Shown here piece after piece: positions 13,448-19,752 of a stretch of DNA of 19,752 nt (position 1 is the stretch's first letter; every line of letters starts with the position of its first letter). Origin of the DNA: Hippea sp964442345 (GTDB lineage: Bacteria; Campylobacterota_A; Desulfurellia; Desulfurellales; Hippeaceae); NCBI GenBank assembly GCA_964442345.1, contig CAYTZD010000027.1, forward strand, positions 1-19,752. The letters run 5' to 3'. The notes under the pieces are model-generated. The model was not told the DNA's origin and did not search any database. It saw only the letters and a program-made list of their open reading frames with translations. A program made the translations under genes and the position numbers.

Positions 13448-14227
13448 ATGTCTGAGCTTTCTAAGCGTTTGCTTGCAAAGGGTGTTAAAGCTATAGAATC
13501 TTCTGATTATGAGAAAGCCATTATTTATCTTCTAAATGCGCTAAAGGAAGACCCATACGATGCAGAAGTGCTTGTGGAATTAGGATATGTTTATGGCTTA
13601 AAGAATGAGTTTTCAAAAGCGGAAGCATACCTTGTTGAAGCTTCTATGATAGAGCCAGATAACATTGATATATACCATAATCTTGCAATTATATACAATC
13701 TAACCCAAGAACACGAAAAAGAGATAGAAGTGCTTGTAAAGATTATGGAAAAAGGTTATGTTGATGCTGATATATGCATGAATATAGCAAATGCGTATTA
13801 TGAATTAAATATGCTTGATGAATCTATAGCCTTTTATAAAAAAGCCATATCGCTTGATAGTGATTTCTTTGAAGCCTACGCCAACTTAGGTAATGCCTAT
13901 ATGTTTAAGAAAGAATTTAAAAACGCCATAGAATCATACAGAAAAGCCATAGAGATAGAGCCTGAAGCAGCTTCAGTCTATACAAATCTTGGTATAGCCT
14001 ATCTTGAGATTGGAGAAGATGAAAAGGCAAAAAAGTGCTTCCAGACAGTGGTTAATCTCTCTCCTGCTGACCCTGTAGCACGGTATAATCTTGGTGTTTT
14101 CTATGCTACAAGGAAGCAGGTTAAAAAGGCAATGAGAGAATACAATGTTTTAGTCAACCTTGATTCTCAAATGGCTTCAAGCCTTATTGAGATTATAGAT
14201 GCCAACAATTACGAGATAATAAGTTGA
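13448..14227 (+). CDS. Tetratricopeptide-repeat protein
   Basis: A 259-residue protein built almost wholly of TPR units, about six or seven 34-residue helix pairs. The clearest are those around YEKAIIYLLNALKEDPYD, ESIAFYKKAISLDSDFFEAY, FKNAIESYRKAIEIEPEAAS and DEKAKKCFQTVVNLSPADPV. Family positions such as W/L-G-Y-A-F-A-P are recognisable. No signal peptide or membrane segment is seen, so it should be a cytoplasmic scaffold for protein-protein binding; the partner is unknown. It is transcribed away from HDOD-cheR and is followed seven bases later by the hydrogenase promoter, so it is probably monocistronic or reads into the hydrogenase operon. The ATG lacks a ribosome binding site. Confidence 0.88.
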   Translation: MSELSKRLLAKGVKAIESSDYEKAIIYLLNALKEDPYDAEVLVELGYVYGLKNEFSKAEAYLVEASMIEPDNIDIYHNLAIIYNLTQEHEKEIEVLVKIMEKGYVDADICMNIANAYYELNMLDESIAFYKKAISLDSDFFEAYANLGNAYMFKKEFKNAIESYRKAIEIEPEAASVYTNLGIAYLEIGEDEKAKKCFQTVVNLSPADPVARYNLGVFYATRKQVKKAMREYNVLVNLDSQMASSLIEIIDANNYEIIS

Positions 14228-14234
14228 TTACGAT

Positions 14235-14262
14235 TTGACATGAACATATATCAGAGTAAAAT
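14235..14262 (+). promoter_or_regulatory. Promoter of the hydrogenase operon
   Basis: TTGACA (14235-14240) and TAAAAT (14257-14262) are 16 bases apart. Transcription from about 14269 gives a leader of about 29 bases with the strong AAGGGGGTGG site (14285-14294) before the TTG start. No activator or NtrA-type site is obvious. Confidence 0.7.
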
Positions 14263-14297
14263 GTTAAAAGATGATAAAAATGTGAAGGGGGTGGACT

Positions 14298-15485
14298 TTG
14301 TTCAATAGTAAAGATTTGCAGAAGTATTATCAGTCGCTTTTGAAGGATGTAGATAGGCGACTTGATAAACTTTATTCTAAGGAAAAAGAAGAAGAGTTTA
14401 ATCAGACTTTAAAGGAGAATGGTTTTAGCAGAAGGGATTTTTTAAAATGGACTTCGTTTATGACTGCTGCTTTGATGTTGCCACCTGCATTTGAATCAAG
14501 GGTTGCCAAAGCTGCCGCAATAAAAGAGAGAACACCCGTTATCTGGCTTCACATGGCAGAATGCACTGGTTGCAGCGAATCTTTCTTAAGAAGCAGAAAC
14601 CCGGATATAGCCACACTTATATTTGAACAGATTTCACTTACATATCACGATACGCTGATGATGGCAAGCGGCGAAAGACTGGAAAAGCACTTAGATGAAG
14701 CAATGCAGAGATACAAAGGCAGATATATATGTATTATAGAAGGCGGCATACCAACCAAAGATGGTGGTATATATTTAAGGGTTGGTTCAAAGGGCGAAAC
14801 AGGCCTTGAAAGGGCAAGAAGGGTTACAAAGGATGCAAAGTATGTACTTGCTTTTGGAACATGCGCTGCCTTTGGTGGTGTTCAGGCTGCATATCCAAAT
14901 CCAACAGGTGCAAAAGGCGTCAGAGATGCCTTGGGTATAGAAGTTGTTAATGTTCCCGGTTGTCCGCCAAATAGCGTAAATATGGTGGGAACGCTGCTTC
15001 ATATATTATTGTTTGATAAACTGCCGCCAACGGATTTATTGTATAGGCCTTTGTGGGCTTACGGTTCAAGGATTCACGACTATTGCGAAAGAAGAGCACA
15101 CTTTGATGCTGGTGAATTTGTTGAAGAATGGGGCGATGAAGGAGCAAAAAAGGGTTGGTGTTTATACAAAATGGGATGTAAAGGACCTTTTACATACAAC
15201 AACTGCTCAAGATATAGGTTTAATCAAGGGACGAACTGGCCAGTTGGTGCTGGTCATGGTTGTATTGGTTGTTCAGAGCCCAATTTCTGGGATACGATGG
15301 CTCCATTTGAAGAGCCAAATGATAAAGCAGGTATAAAGATACCAGGTGGAAAGGGAGTTGAGGCAACTTCAGATGAGATAGGTGCATTTGTTGCAGGTGC
15401 GACAGCTGCAGCTATTGGAATACACGCAGCAGGCAGTATAATAAGAGGGGCCAAAGAAAAATCGGCAAAGAAGGAGAATGAGTAA
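14298..15485 (+). CDS. hydA: [NiFe] uptake hydrogenase small subunit
   Basis: A 395-residue group 1 membrane-bound hydrogenase small subunit carrying three FeS clusters. A long N-terminal extension (1-43) precedes the Tat motif SRRDFLKW (44-51) and a hydrophobic stretch, so the folded heterodimer is exported. Proximal cluster ligands are C89, C92 (ECTGCSES), C189 and C222 (PGCPPN); distal ligands are H260, C263, C288 and C294; medial ligands are C303, C322 and C325 (HGCIGC). The positions that are extra Cys in O2-tolerant enzymes are Gly (CTGC, FGG). The C-terminus has a membrane anchor (about 360-383). I place the start at TTG 14298 after AAGGGGGTGG; the next Met lies past the Tat motif. Its stop overlaps the hydB start by one base. 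The long pre-Tat region resembles Campylobacterota HydA, from memory. Confidence 0.96.
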   Translation: MFNSKDLQKYYQSLLKDVDRRLDKLYSKEKEEEFNQTLKENGFSRRDFLKWTSFMTAALMLPPAFESRVAKAAAIKERTPVIWLHMAECTGCSESFLRSRNPDIATLIFEQISLTYHDTLMMASGERLEKHLDEAMQRYKGRYICIIEGGIPTKDGGIYLRVGSKGETGLERARRVTKDAKYVLAFGTCAAFGGVQAAYPNPTGAKGVRDALGIEVVNVPGCPPNSVNMVGTLLHILLFDKLPPTDLLYRPLWAYGSRIHDYCERRAHFDAGEFVEEWGDEGAKKGWCLYKMGCKGPFTYNNCSRYRFNQGTNWPVGAGHGCIGCSEPNFWDTMAPFEEPNDKAGIKIPGGKGVEATSDEIGAFVAGATAAAIGIHAAGSIIRGAKEKSAKKENE

Positions 15486-17179
15486 TGGCAGAGAAGAAGC
15501 ATGTTGTTATAGACCCGATAACAAGAATTGAAGGTCATTTAAGAATAGAGATAGATGTAAAGGATGGAAAGGTTGAAAACGCCTGGAGTTCTGGGACGCT
15601 TTGGCGTGGCATAGAACCAATCTTGCAGGGAAGGGATATCAGGGATGCTGGTCTTATAGCTCAAAGGATATGTGGTGTTTGCACTTGGGCTCATTATGAA
15701 GCAAATACGATGAGTGCCGAAGTTGCATTAGGCATAAGGCCACCAACGAATGCAAGATTGATAAGAAATATGATAAACGCAAGCCAATTTATGCATGACC
15801 ATATCGTTCACTTCTATGCATTACATTCACTTGACTGGGCTGATGTTGGTGCTGCTTTGAAGGCTGACCCTGTAAAAGCTAATGCGTTGGCTCATCAGTT
15901 TTCTAAATCGCCTTACAATGCATCTGTTGAACATTATCAAGCTGTTCTTGAGAAGCTTAAAAAGTTTGTTGCAAGTGGTCAGTTGGGACCATTTTCTGGC
16001 GCCTATATGGGCAATTCTTTATATAAATTGCCACCTGAAGGTAGTTTGATAGTTATATCGCATTATCTTGATGCTTTATATGTGCAGGTTATACTGGCAC
16101 AGATGATGGCTATATATGGAGCGAAAAATCCACACCCGCAGAGTCTTGTTGTTGGTGGTATTACAAGTGTTATGGATATGCTTGATGCAACAAGGCTGGG
16201 AGAATACACATCGAAACTTAAGCAGGTGGGCGAGTTTATTCAACACGCATATCTTGCAGATATAGACTTAATAACGCATTTTTATAAGGATGAATTTGTT
16301 GAAGGATGGGGCTGTGGCTCTTACAACTTCTTAAGTTATGGTGGTTTTCCAGAGACAAACGATTGGGAAGCAGAGTATAGGTATCTTCCGCAGGGCGTAA
16401 TTTATGATAGAGACCTTACGAAGGTGGAGAAGGTTGATGAGAAGTTTATAACCGAAAGCGTGGCGCATTCTTGGTATAAAGGACCTGATAAAGGTGTCTA
16501 TCCAGGAGAAGAACACACAATTCCAGAATACACAGGCTTAAATCCCGATGGAACGATAAAAAAAGAAGGAAAATATAGCTGGGTGAAGGCTCCACGATAT
16601 AAGGGTAAGATGATGGAAGTAGGACCACTTGCCAGAATTCTTGTCGGATATGCATTGAAACATAACAATATGAGAGAGATGCTGGATGCCTTTTTGGATA
16701 AGCATAATGCCGATGTGAAGCAGATGTTTTCAACTGTTGGAAGGACTATAGCAAGGGCGCTTGAGACGGCATATATCTGGTATGGCGCTCACAGGTGGGT
16801 TGATGACCTTGTAGCAAATCTAAAACAGGGTGATGAGAGAACTTGGACACGCTTTGAGTATCCCGAAGAAGAGACCAATACCGCAGTTGCACTTTATGAA
16901 GCACCGAGAGGCTCACTTGCCCACTTTGTAAGAATAAAAGGCAAAAAGGTTGTTCACTATCAGGTTGTTGTTCCGTCAACCTGGAATGCATCACCAAGAG
17001 ATGAGAAGGGTCAGCGTGGAGCATACGAAGAGAGTCTAATAGATCTTCCAGTGCCAGATACGGAAGAGCCACTCGAGATTCTAAGGACGATTCACTCATT
17101 TGATCCATGCCTTGCCTGTGCAGTCCATATAACGGATGTTGATTCTGGCAAGGTTAAAAAGTTTAAAGTAGAGGTCTAA
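15485..17179 (+). CDS. hydB: [NiFe] uptake hydrogenase large subunit
   Basis: A 564-residue catalytic subunit holding the Ni-Fe(CN)2CO site, which splits H2 into protons and electrons. The four Ni-binding cysteines are in RICGVC (C63, C66) and DPCLACAVH (C542, C545). Maturation should cut after His548, removing a 16-residue tail (ITDVDSGKVKKFKVEV), the job of the protease encoded two genes downstream. PITRIEGHLRIE (11-22) is the conserved N-terminal block. It has no signal peptide and would travel with the small subunit through Tat. The start ATG shares one base with the stop of hydA (TAATG), giving coupled, equal synthesis. The length is normal for group 1 enzymes. Confidence 0.97.
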   Translation: MAEKKHVVIDPITRIEGHLRIEIDVKDGKVENAWSSGTLWRGIEPILQGRDIRDAGLIAQRICGVCTWAHYEANTMSAEVALGIRPPTNARLIRNMINASQFMHDHIVHFYALHSLDWADVGAALKADPVKANALAHQFSKSPYNASVEHYQAVLEKLKKFVASGQLGPFSGAYMGNSLYKLPPEGSLIVISHYLDALYVQVILAQMMAIYGAKNPHPQSLVVGGITSVMDMLDATRLGEYTSKLKQVGEFIQHAYLADIDLITHFYKDEFVEGWGCGSYNFLSYGGFPETNDWEAEYRYLPQGVIYDRDLTKVEKVDEKFITESVAHSWYKGPDKGVYPGEEHTIPEYTGLNPDGTIKKEGKYSWVKAPRYKGKMMEVGPLARILVGYALKHNNMREMLDAFLDKHNADVKQMFSTVGRTIARALETAYIWYGAHRWVDDLVANLKQGDERTWTRFEYPEEETNTAVALYEAPRGSLAHFVRIKGKKVVHYQVVVPSTWNASPRDEKGQRGAYEESLIDLPVPDTEEPLEILRTIHSFDPCLACAVHITDVDSGKVKKFKVEV

Positions 17180-17182
17180 AAA

Positions 17183-17875
17183 ATGAAGTGCCTGAAGAAA
17201 AAATATGAGTGGACCATAGGCATAAGAGTGCTTCACTGGGTTACATTTATAGCCATAGCTGTTCTCACATTTACAGGCTTTTACATAGCAAGTCCTTTTT
17301 GGTTTGTTCATACGCCGGGAACAAAAGAAGCCTATAAGATATTTTCAATGGCAAATGTTAGATTGATTCATTTTATTGCAGCTTATGTGTTTATATTTGC
17401 TATCATATTAAGGATTTATTATGCATTTTTCTCGCGCCACGATGCTGATTGGAAGTATTTTCTTTTTGGGTGGTTGGATGTTAAAGGTTGGTTTTTGACG
17501 CTTAAAAATTACCTTACCTTCAAGCCTTATGGTGTTGAAGGTCTAAAAAGTGATAAATACAACCCTGTTCAATCGCTTGCCTATTTTGCCTTTATAGTTA
17601 TTTCTATTCTTCAGATAATTACTGGTGTTATATTATATACGATGAATGATAATTCAATAAGGGGCGTTGCTTTTATTCAAAAGCTTCTCTTTCCTGTTGT
17701 TCAGCTATTTGGTGGCTATCCCAATATAAGGATTGCGCATCATCTGATTACATGGTTTTTTATCGTATTTGTTATGGCGCATGTTTATATGGTTATTGCA
17801 CACGATATAGGCGAAAAGAACGGCTCACTCTCTTCAATGTTTACGGGTTATAAGTGCGAAGAGGAGAATGAATAA
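17183..17875 (+). CDS. hydC: Hydrogenase cytochrome b subunit
   Basis: A 230-residue integral membrane protein with four or five helices that anchors the hydrogenase and passes its electrons through two b hemes to quinone. Likely heme ligands are His18 (RVLHW), His63 (RLIHF), His186 or 187 (AHHLITW) and His200 (MAHVY). These match the four-His pattern of Ni/Fe-hydrogenase b-type cytochromes (HyaC/HydC/CybH). It begins three bases after hydB with GAGGT upstream, and ends by overlapping the protease gene by eight bases. The length is typical. Confidence 0.93.
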   Translation: MKCLKKKYEWTIGIRVLHWVTFIAIAVLTFTGFYIASPFWFVHTPGTKEAYKIFSMANVRLIHFIAAYVFIFAIILRIYYAFFSRHDADWKYFLFGWLDVKGWFLTLKNYLTFKPYGVEGLKSDKYNPVQSLAYFAFIVISILQIITGVILYTMNDNSIRGVAFIQKLLFPVVQLFGGYPNIRIAHHLITWFFIVFVMAHVYMVIAHDIGEKNGSLSSMFTGYKCEEENE

Positions 17876-18359
17876 TATTGCCGTTGTAGGATTAGGGAAC
17901 CTTCTGCTTGCCGATGAAGGCTTTGGGGTTCACCTAATCCGCTTCCTTCAAAAAAATTACACATTTCAAGGTGTTGATATTATTGATGGTGGCACGATTG
18001 GTTTTCAACTGATTGAGTATTTTCTGAATTATGAGCATCTGATTTTCGTTGATGCAATTAAGGTTGACGATGAACCGGGCAGTATTTATAAGTTTCCCTT
18101 AAGCGAGGTTCCACCCAACTTGACTTTTGTCTCGTCAATTCATGAGATAGGTCTGGGTGATGTTTTGCATCATGTTTCTTTGATGGGTGAAGATAAAGAT
18201 GCTATTGTCATAGGTATTGTTCCGCTTGCCATTACACCAAACGAATTGAGTATGGAATTAACGCCTTTACTTAGAAGCAAAATAGAACCTGTTGCTAAGC
18301 TTGTGCTTGAAGAGATAGTAAGACTTGGTGGAAGTTATGCACGAAGGTGCAATAGCTGA
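17868..18359 (+). CDS. hydD: Hydrogenase maturation protease (HybD/HydD family)
   Basis: A 163-residue nickel-dependent endopeptidase that removes the C-terminal tail of the hydrogenase large subunit once the metal site is complete. It starts with GLGNLLLADEGFGVHL (8-23), the family signature. The three residues that bind nickel in E. coli HybD correspond to Glu17, Asp62 (FVDAI) and His92 (SIHEIG), all present at nearly the same numbers. The length is normal. It overlaps the cytochrome gene by eight bases and the hypA gene by 23 bases. Its substrate is almost certainly the hydB product. Confidence 0.94.
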   Translation: MNNIAVVGLGNLLLADEGFGVHLIRFLQKNYTFQGVDIIDGGTIGFQLIEYFLNYEHLIFVDAIKVDDEPGSIYKFPLSEVPPNLTFVSSIHEIGLGDVLHHVSLMGEDKDAIVIGIVPLAITPNELSMELTPLLRSKIEPVAKLVLEEIVRLGGSYARRCNS

Positions 18360-18687
18360 AAGTATAGTCGATATATTGAAAGACACGGCTAAAGAGAACA
18401 GTCTAAATAAGATAACAAGGGTTGTTTTGAAGATTGGCAAAATGAGTGGTGTTATGGTGGATGCGCTGCTTTTTGCACTTGAAGCTTTAAAGAACGAAGA
18501 GAGTCTAATAGAAGGTGCCGAATTTGAAGTTGTTGAAAATAATATAAAGGCGCACTGTTTTGTCTGTGATAGGGATTTTTACTTTGAAGAATCATCCGGC
18601 ATTGTGCTTATTTGTCCTGAATGTTCTATGCCACTTGAGATAATTGAAGGAAAAGAGATGGAGATTGTTGAGATAGAAGGTGAATAG
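18337..18687 (+). CDS. hypA: Hydrogenase nickel-incorporation protein HypA
   Basis: A 116-residue metallochaperone that delivers nickel to the hydrogenase large subunit with HypB. The start is ATG 18337 because this gives the invariant N-terminus Met-His-Glu, whose His2 binds nickel; an in-frame TTG 12 bases earlier would bury it. GGTGGAAG just upstream can serve as ribosome binding site. The structural zinc site is C74-x2-C77 and C93-x2-C96. The gene overlaps the protease gene by 23 bases and hypB follows two bases after its stop. Confidence 0.95.
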   Translation: MHEGAIAESIVDILKDTAKENSLNKITRVVLKIGKMSGVMVDALLFALEALKNEESLIEGAEFEVVENNIKAHCFVCDRDFYFEESSGIVLICPECSMPLEIIEGKEMEIVEIEGE

Positions 18688-18689
18688 AG

Positions 18690-19337
18690 ATGAAAAGGGT
18701 CGTTGTTGAGAAGAAGATACTTGAAAGGAATACAGAATCAGCCCAGAGAATAAGGGAGATTTTGAAAAATAAAGGTATTTTTTCTTTGAACTTTATGTCG
18801 TCTCCAGGTGCTGGTAAGACAACCATAATAGAAAAGACAATCGAAGCGTTGAAGAACGAGATTAGAATATCGTTTATTGATGGTGATCTTGATACGGATA
18901 GGGATGCAGAAAGGGTAAGAAGATTAGGTGTTGATGTTGTGCAGATTAATACATCTGGTGCCTGTCATTTGGATGCTGATATGGTTTTGAAGGCTTTGGA
19001 TAAGGTTTCACTTGACTGTGATTTGTTGATTATTGAGAATGTGGGCAATCTCGTCTGTCCTGCCACATTTGATGTTGGTGCTGATAAAAATGTTGTTATA
19101 TTAAGCGTTCCAGAAGGCGATGATAAGGTAAAAAAATACCCTGTTATGTTTAATGTGGCAGATGTGGTTTTAATAAACAAGATAGACCTATACGGTGTTT
19201 TGGATTTTGATAGAGATAAGGTGTTAAAGGAGATAAAGGAGGTAAAACCTGAAGCAGAAGTGTTTGAACTAAGCGCAAAAACATCTGCCGGTTTTGATAA
19301 ATGGATTAAATATGTAAAAAACCTTATTCGCCGATAA
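18690..19337 (+). CDS. hypB: Hydrogenase nickel-incorporation GTPase HypB
   Basis: A 215-residue GTPase that powers nickel insertion. Walker A is SSPGAGKTT (37-45), FIDGDLDTDRDAERV (62-76) forms the switch region, and NKID (163-166) gives guanine specificity. The metal site at the GTPase dimer interface is C92-H93 (SGACHLDA) with C123 (LVCPATFDVG). It lacks the N-terminal CxxCGC high-affinity nickel site and the His-rich stretch found in some HypB proteins, so nickel storage is not expected. It starts two bases after hypA and ends the operon; its last 14 bases overlap the convergent yjbQ gene. HypC, D, E and F must be encoded elsewhere. Confidence 0.96.
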   Translation: MKRVVVEKKILERNTESAQRIREILKNKGIFSLNFMSSPGAGKTTIIEKTIEALKNEIRISFIDGDLDTDRDAERVRRLGVDVVQINTSGACHLDADMVLKALDKVSLDCDLLIIENVGNLVCPATFDVGADKNVVILSVPEGDDKVKKYPVMFNVADVVLINKIDLYGVLDFDRDKVLKEIKEVKPEAEVFELSAKTSAGFDKWIKYVKNLIRR

Positions 19338-19740
19338 TCTTTATTAGGACTCTTTTGGGTCTTTGACCGTCGAATTCTCCATAAAATATCTGTTCCCACG
19401 GTCCAAAGTCGAGTTTACCATCGGTTATTGCGACAACGACTTCCCTGCCCATTACCTGCCTTTTTAGATGGGCATCGCCGTTATCTTCGCCTGTTAGATT
19501 GTGTTTGTAAAGTGATGGGTTGTGTGGAGCCAACCTTTCAAGCCACTCTTTGTAATCCTGATGCAAGCCTTTCTCATCATCGTTTATAAATACTGAAGCT
19601 GTGATATGCATAGCGTTGACAAGACACAATCCTTCCTTTATGCCGCTTTCTTTTACTGCTTTTTCAACTTCTTCTGTTATGTTTATAAACTCAACCCTGT
19701 TTTTTGTATTAAACCAGAGTTCTTTTCTGTAGGATTTCAT
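19324..19740 (-). CDS. yjbQ: YjbQ/UPF0047 family protein
   Basis: A 138-residue protein of the YjbQ (UPF0047) family, complete and of the usual size. Hallmark blocks are NAMHITASVFINDDE (42-56), YKHNLTGEDNGDAHLKRQVMG (78-98) and LDFGPWEQIFYGEFDG (110-125), with the conserved His45, His80 and His91. E. coli YjbQ has weak thiamine-phosphate synthase activity; the physiological role of the family is not settled. The start has AGGAGG (19752-19747) six bases upstream, at the very edge of the window. It is transcribed against the hydrogenase operon and its 3' end overlaps hypB by 14 bases, so no dedicated terminator separates them. Confidence 0.93.
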   Translation of the reverse strand: MKSYRKELWFNTKNRVEFINITEEVEKAVKESGIKEGLCLVNAMHITASVFINDDEKGLHQDYKEWLERLAPHNPSLYKHNLTGEDNGDAHLKRQVMGREVVVAITDGKLDFGPWEQIFYGEFDGQRPKRVLIKIIGE

Positions 19741-19752
19741 CGTTTGCCTCCT

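Noticed and set aside
1..19752. CRISPR array, insertion sequence or prophage
   Set aside because: No regularly spaced repeats, transposase, integrase or phage-like genes were seen; only the assembly-derived repeat is present.

Overview
This is an AT-rich bacterial chromosomal window, dense in genes and mostly housekeeping. Three things suggest a thermophilic or anaerobic hydrogen oxidiser: an uptake [NiFe] hydrogenase operon with a long pre-Tat extension on its small subunit, an archaeal-type ATPase, and an AT-rich, tightly overlapped gene layout. A Campylobacterota or Desulfurellales relative (Hippea/Desulfurella-like) would fit. That placement is an inference from gene content, not proven by the sequence.

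Layout. 1-109 (+): the 3' end of lspA. 200-1321 (+): an orphan archaeal-type AAA ATPase with its own promoter. 4756-1337 (-): rpsA, sppA and a SPOR-domain membrane protein as one operon, ending in tRNA-Pro(GGG). The tRNA gene starts inside the SPOR gene and has its own promoter embedded in the SPOR coding sequence. 4894-5503 (+): a small two-gene module, an unknown 70-aa protein overlapping a PIN-domain protein, probably toxin-antitoxin. 5698-10786 (+): a coupled five-gene operon (PHP hydrolase, BamB-like lipoprotein, FtsH, two-domain universal stress protein, LOG-family protein). 10894-11160 (+): an unrecognised 88-aa protein with a strong promoter. 11199-11651 (+): RNase P RNA, broken by a 100-N assembly gap. 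13363-11663 (-): HDOD and CheR proteins. 13448-14227 (+): a TPR protein diverging from the HDOD gene. 14298-19337 (+): hydrogenase small and large subunits, cytochrome b, maturation protease, HypA and HypB. 19740-19324 (-): a YjbQ family protein overlapping the 3' end of hypB.

The hydrogenase operon encodes a periplasm-facing H2-oxidising enzyme that would feed electrons through a di-heme cytochrome b to quinone, together with its own protease and nickel-insertion proteins. HypC, D, E and F are not in the window. The PHP-to-LOG operon joins envelope and protein quality control (lipoprotein, FtsH) with stress and nucleotide functions.

The most unusual points are: (i) the SPOR gene/tRNA-Pro overlap, where the same bases encode protein, the tRNA promoter and the tRNA acceptor arm; (ii) three genes (PHP, HDOD, TPR) whose predicted -10 box lies 7-8 bases before the start codon with no ribosome binding site, suggesting leaderless mRNAs; (iii) two 100-N scaffold gaps, one of which is false because its flanks are the same 55 bases. 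I did not find a CRISPR array, insertion sequence or clearly new defence system.
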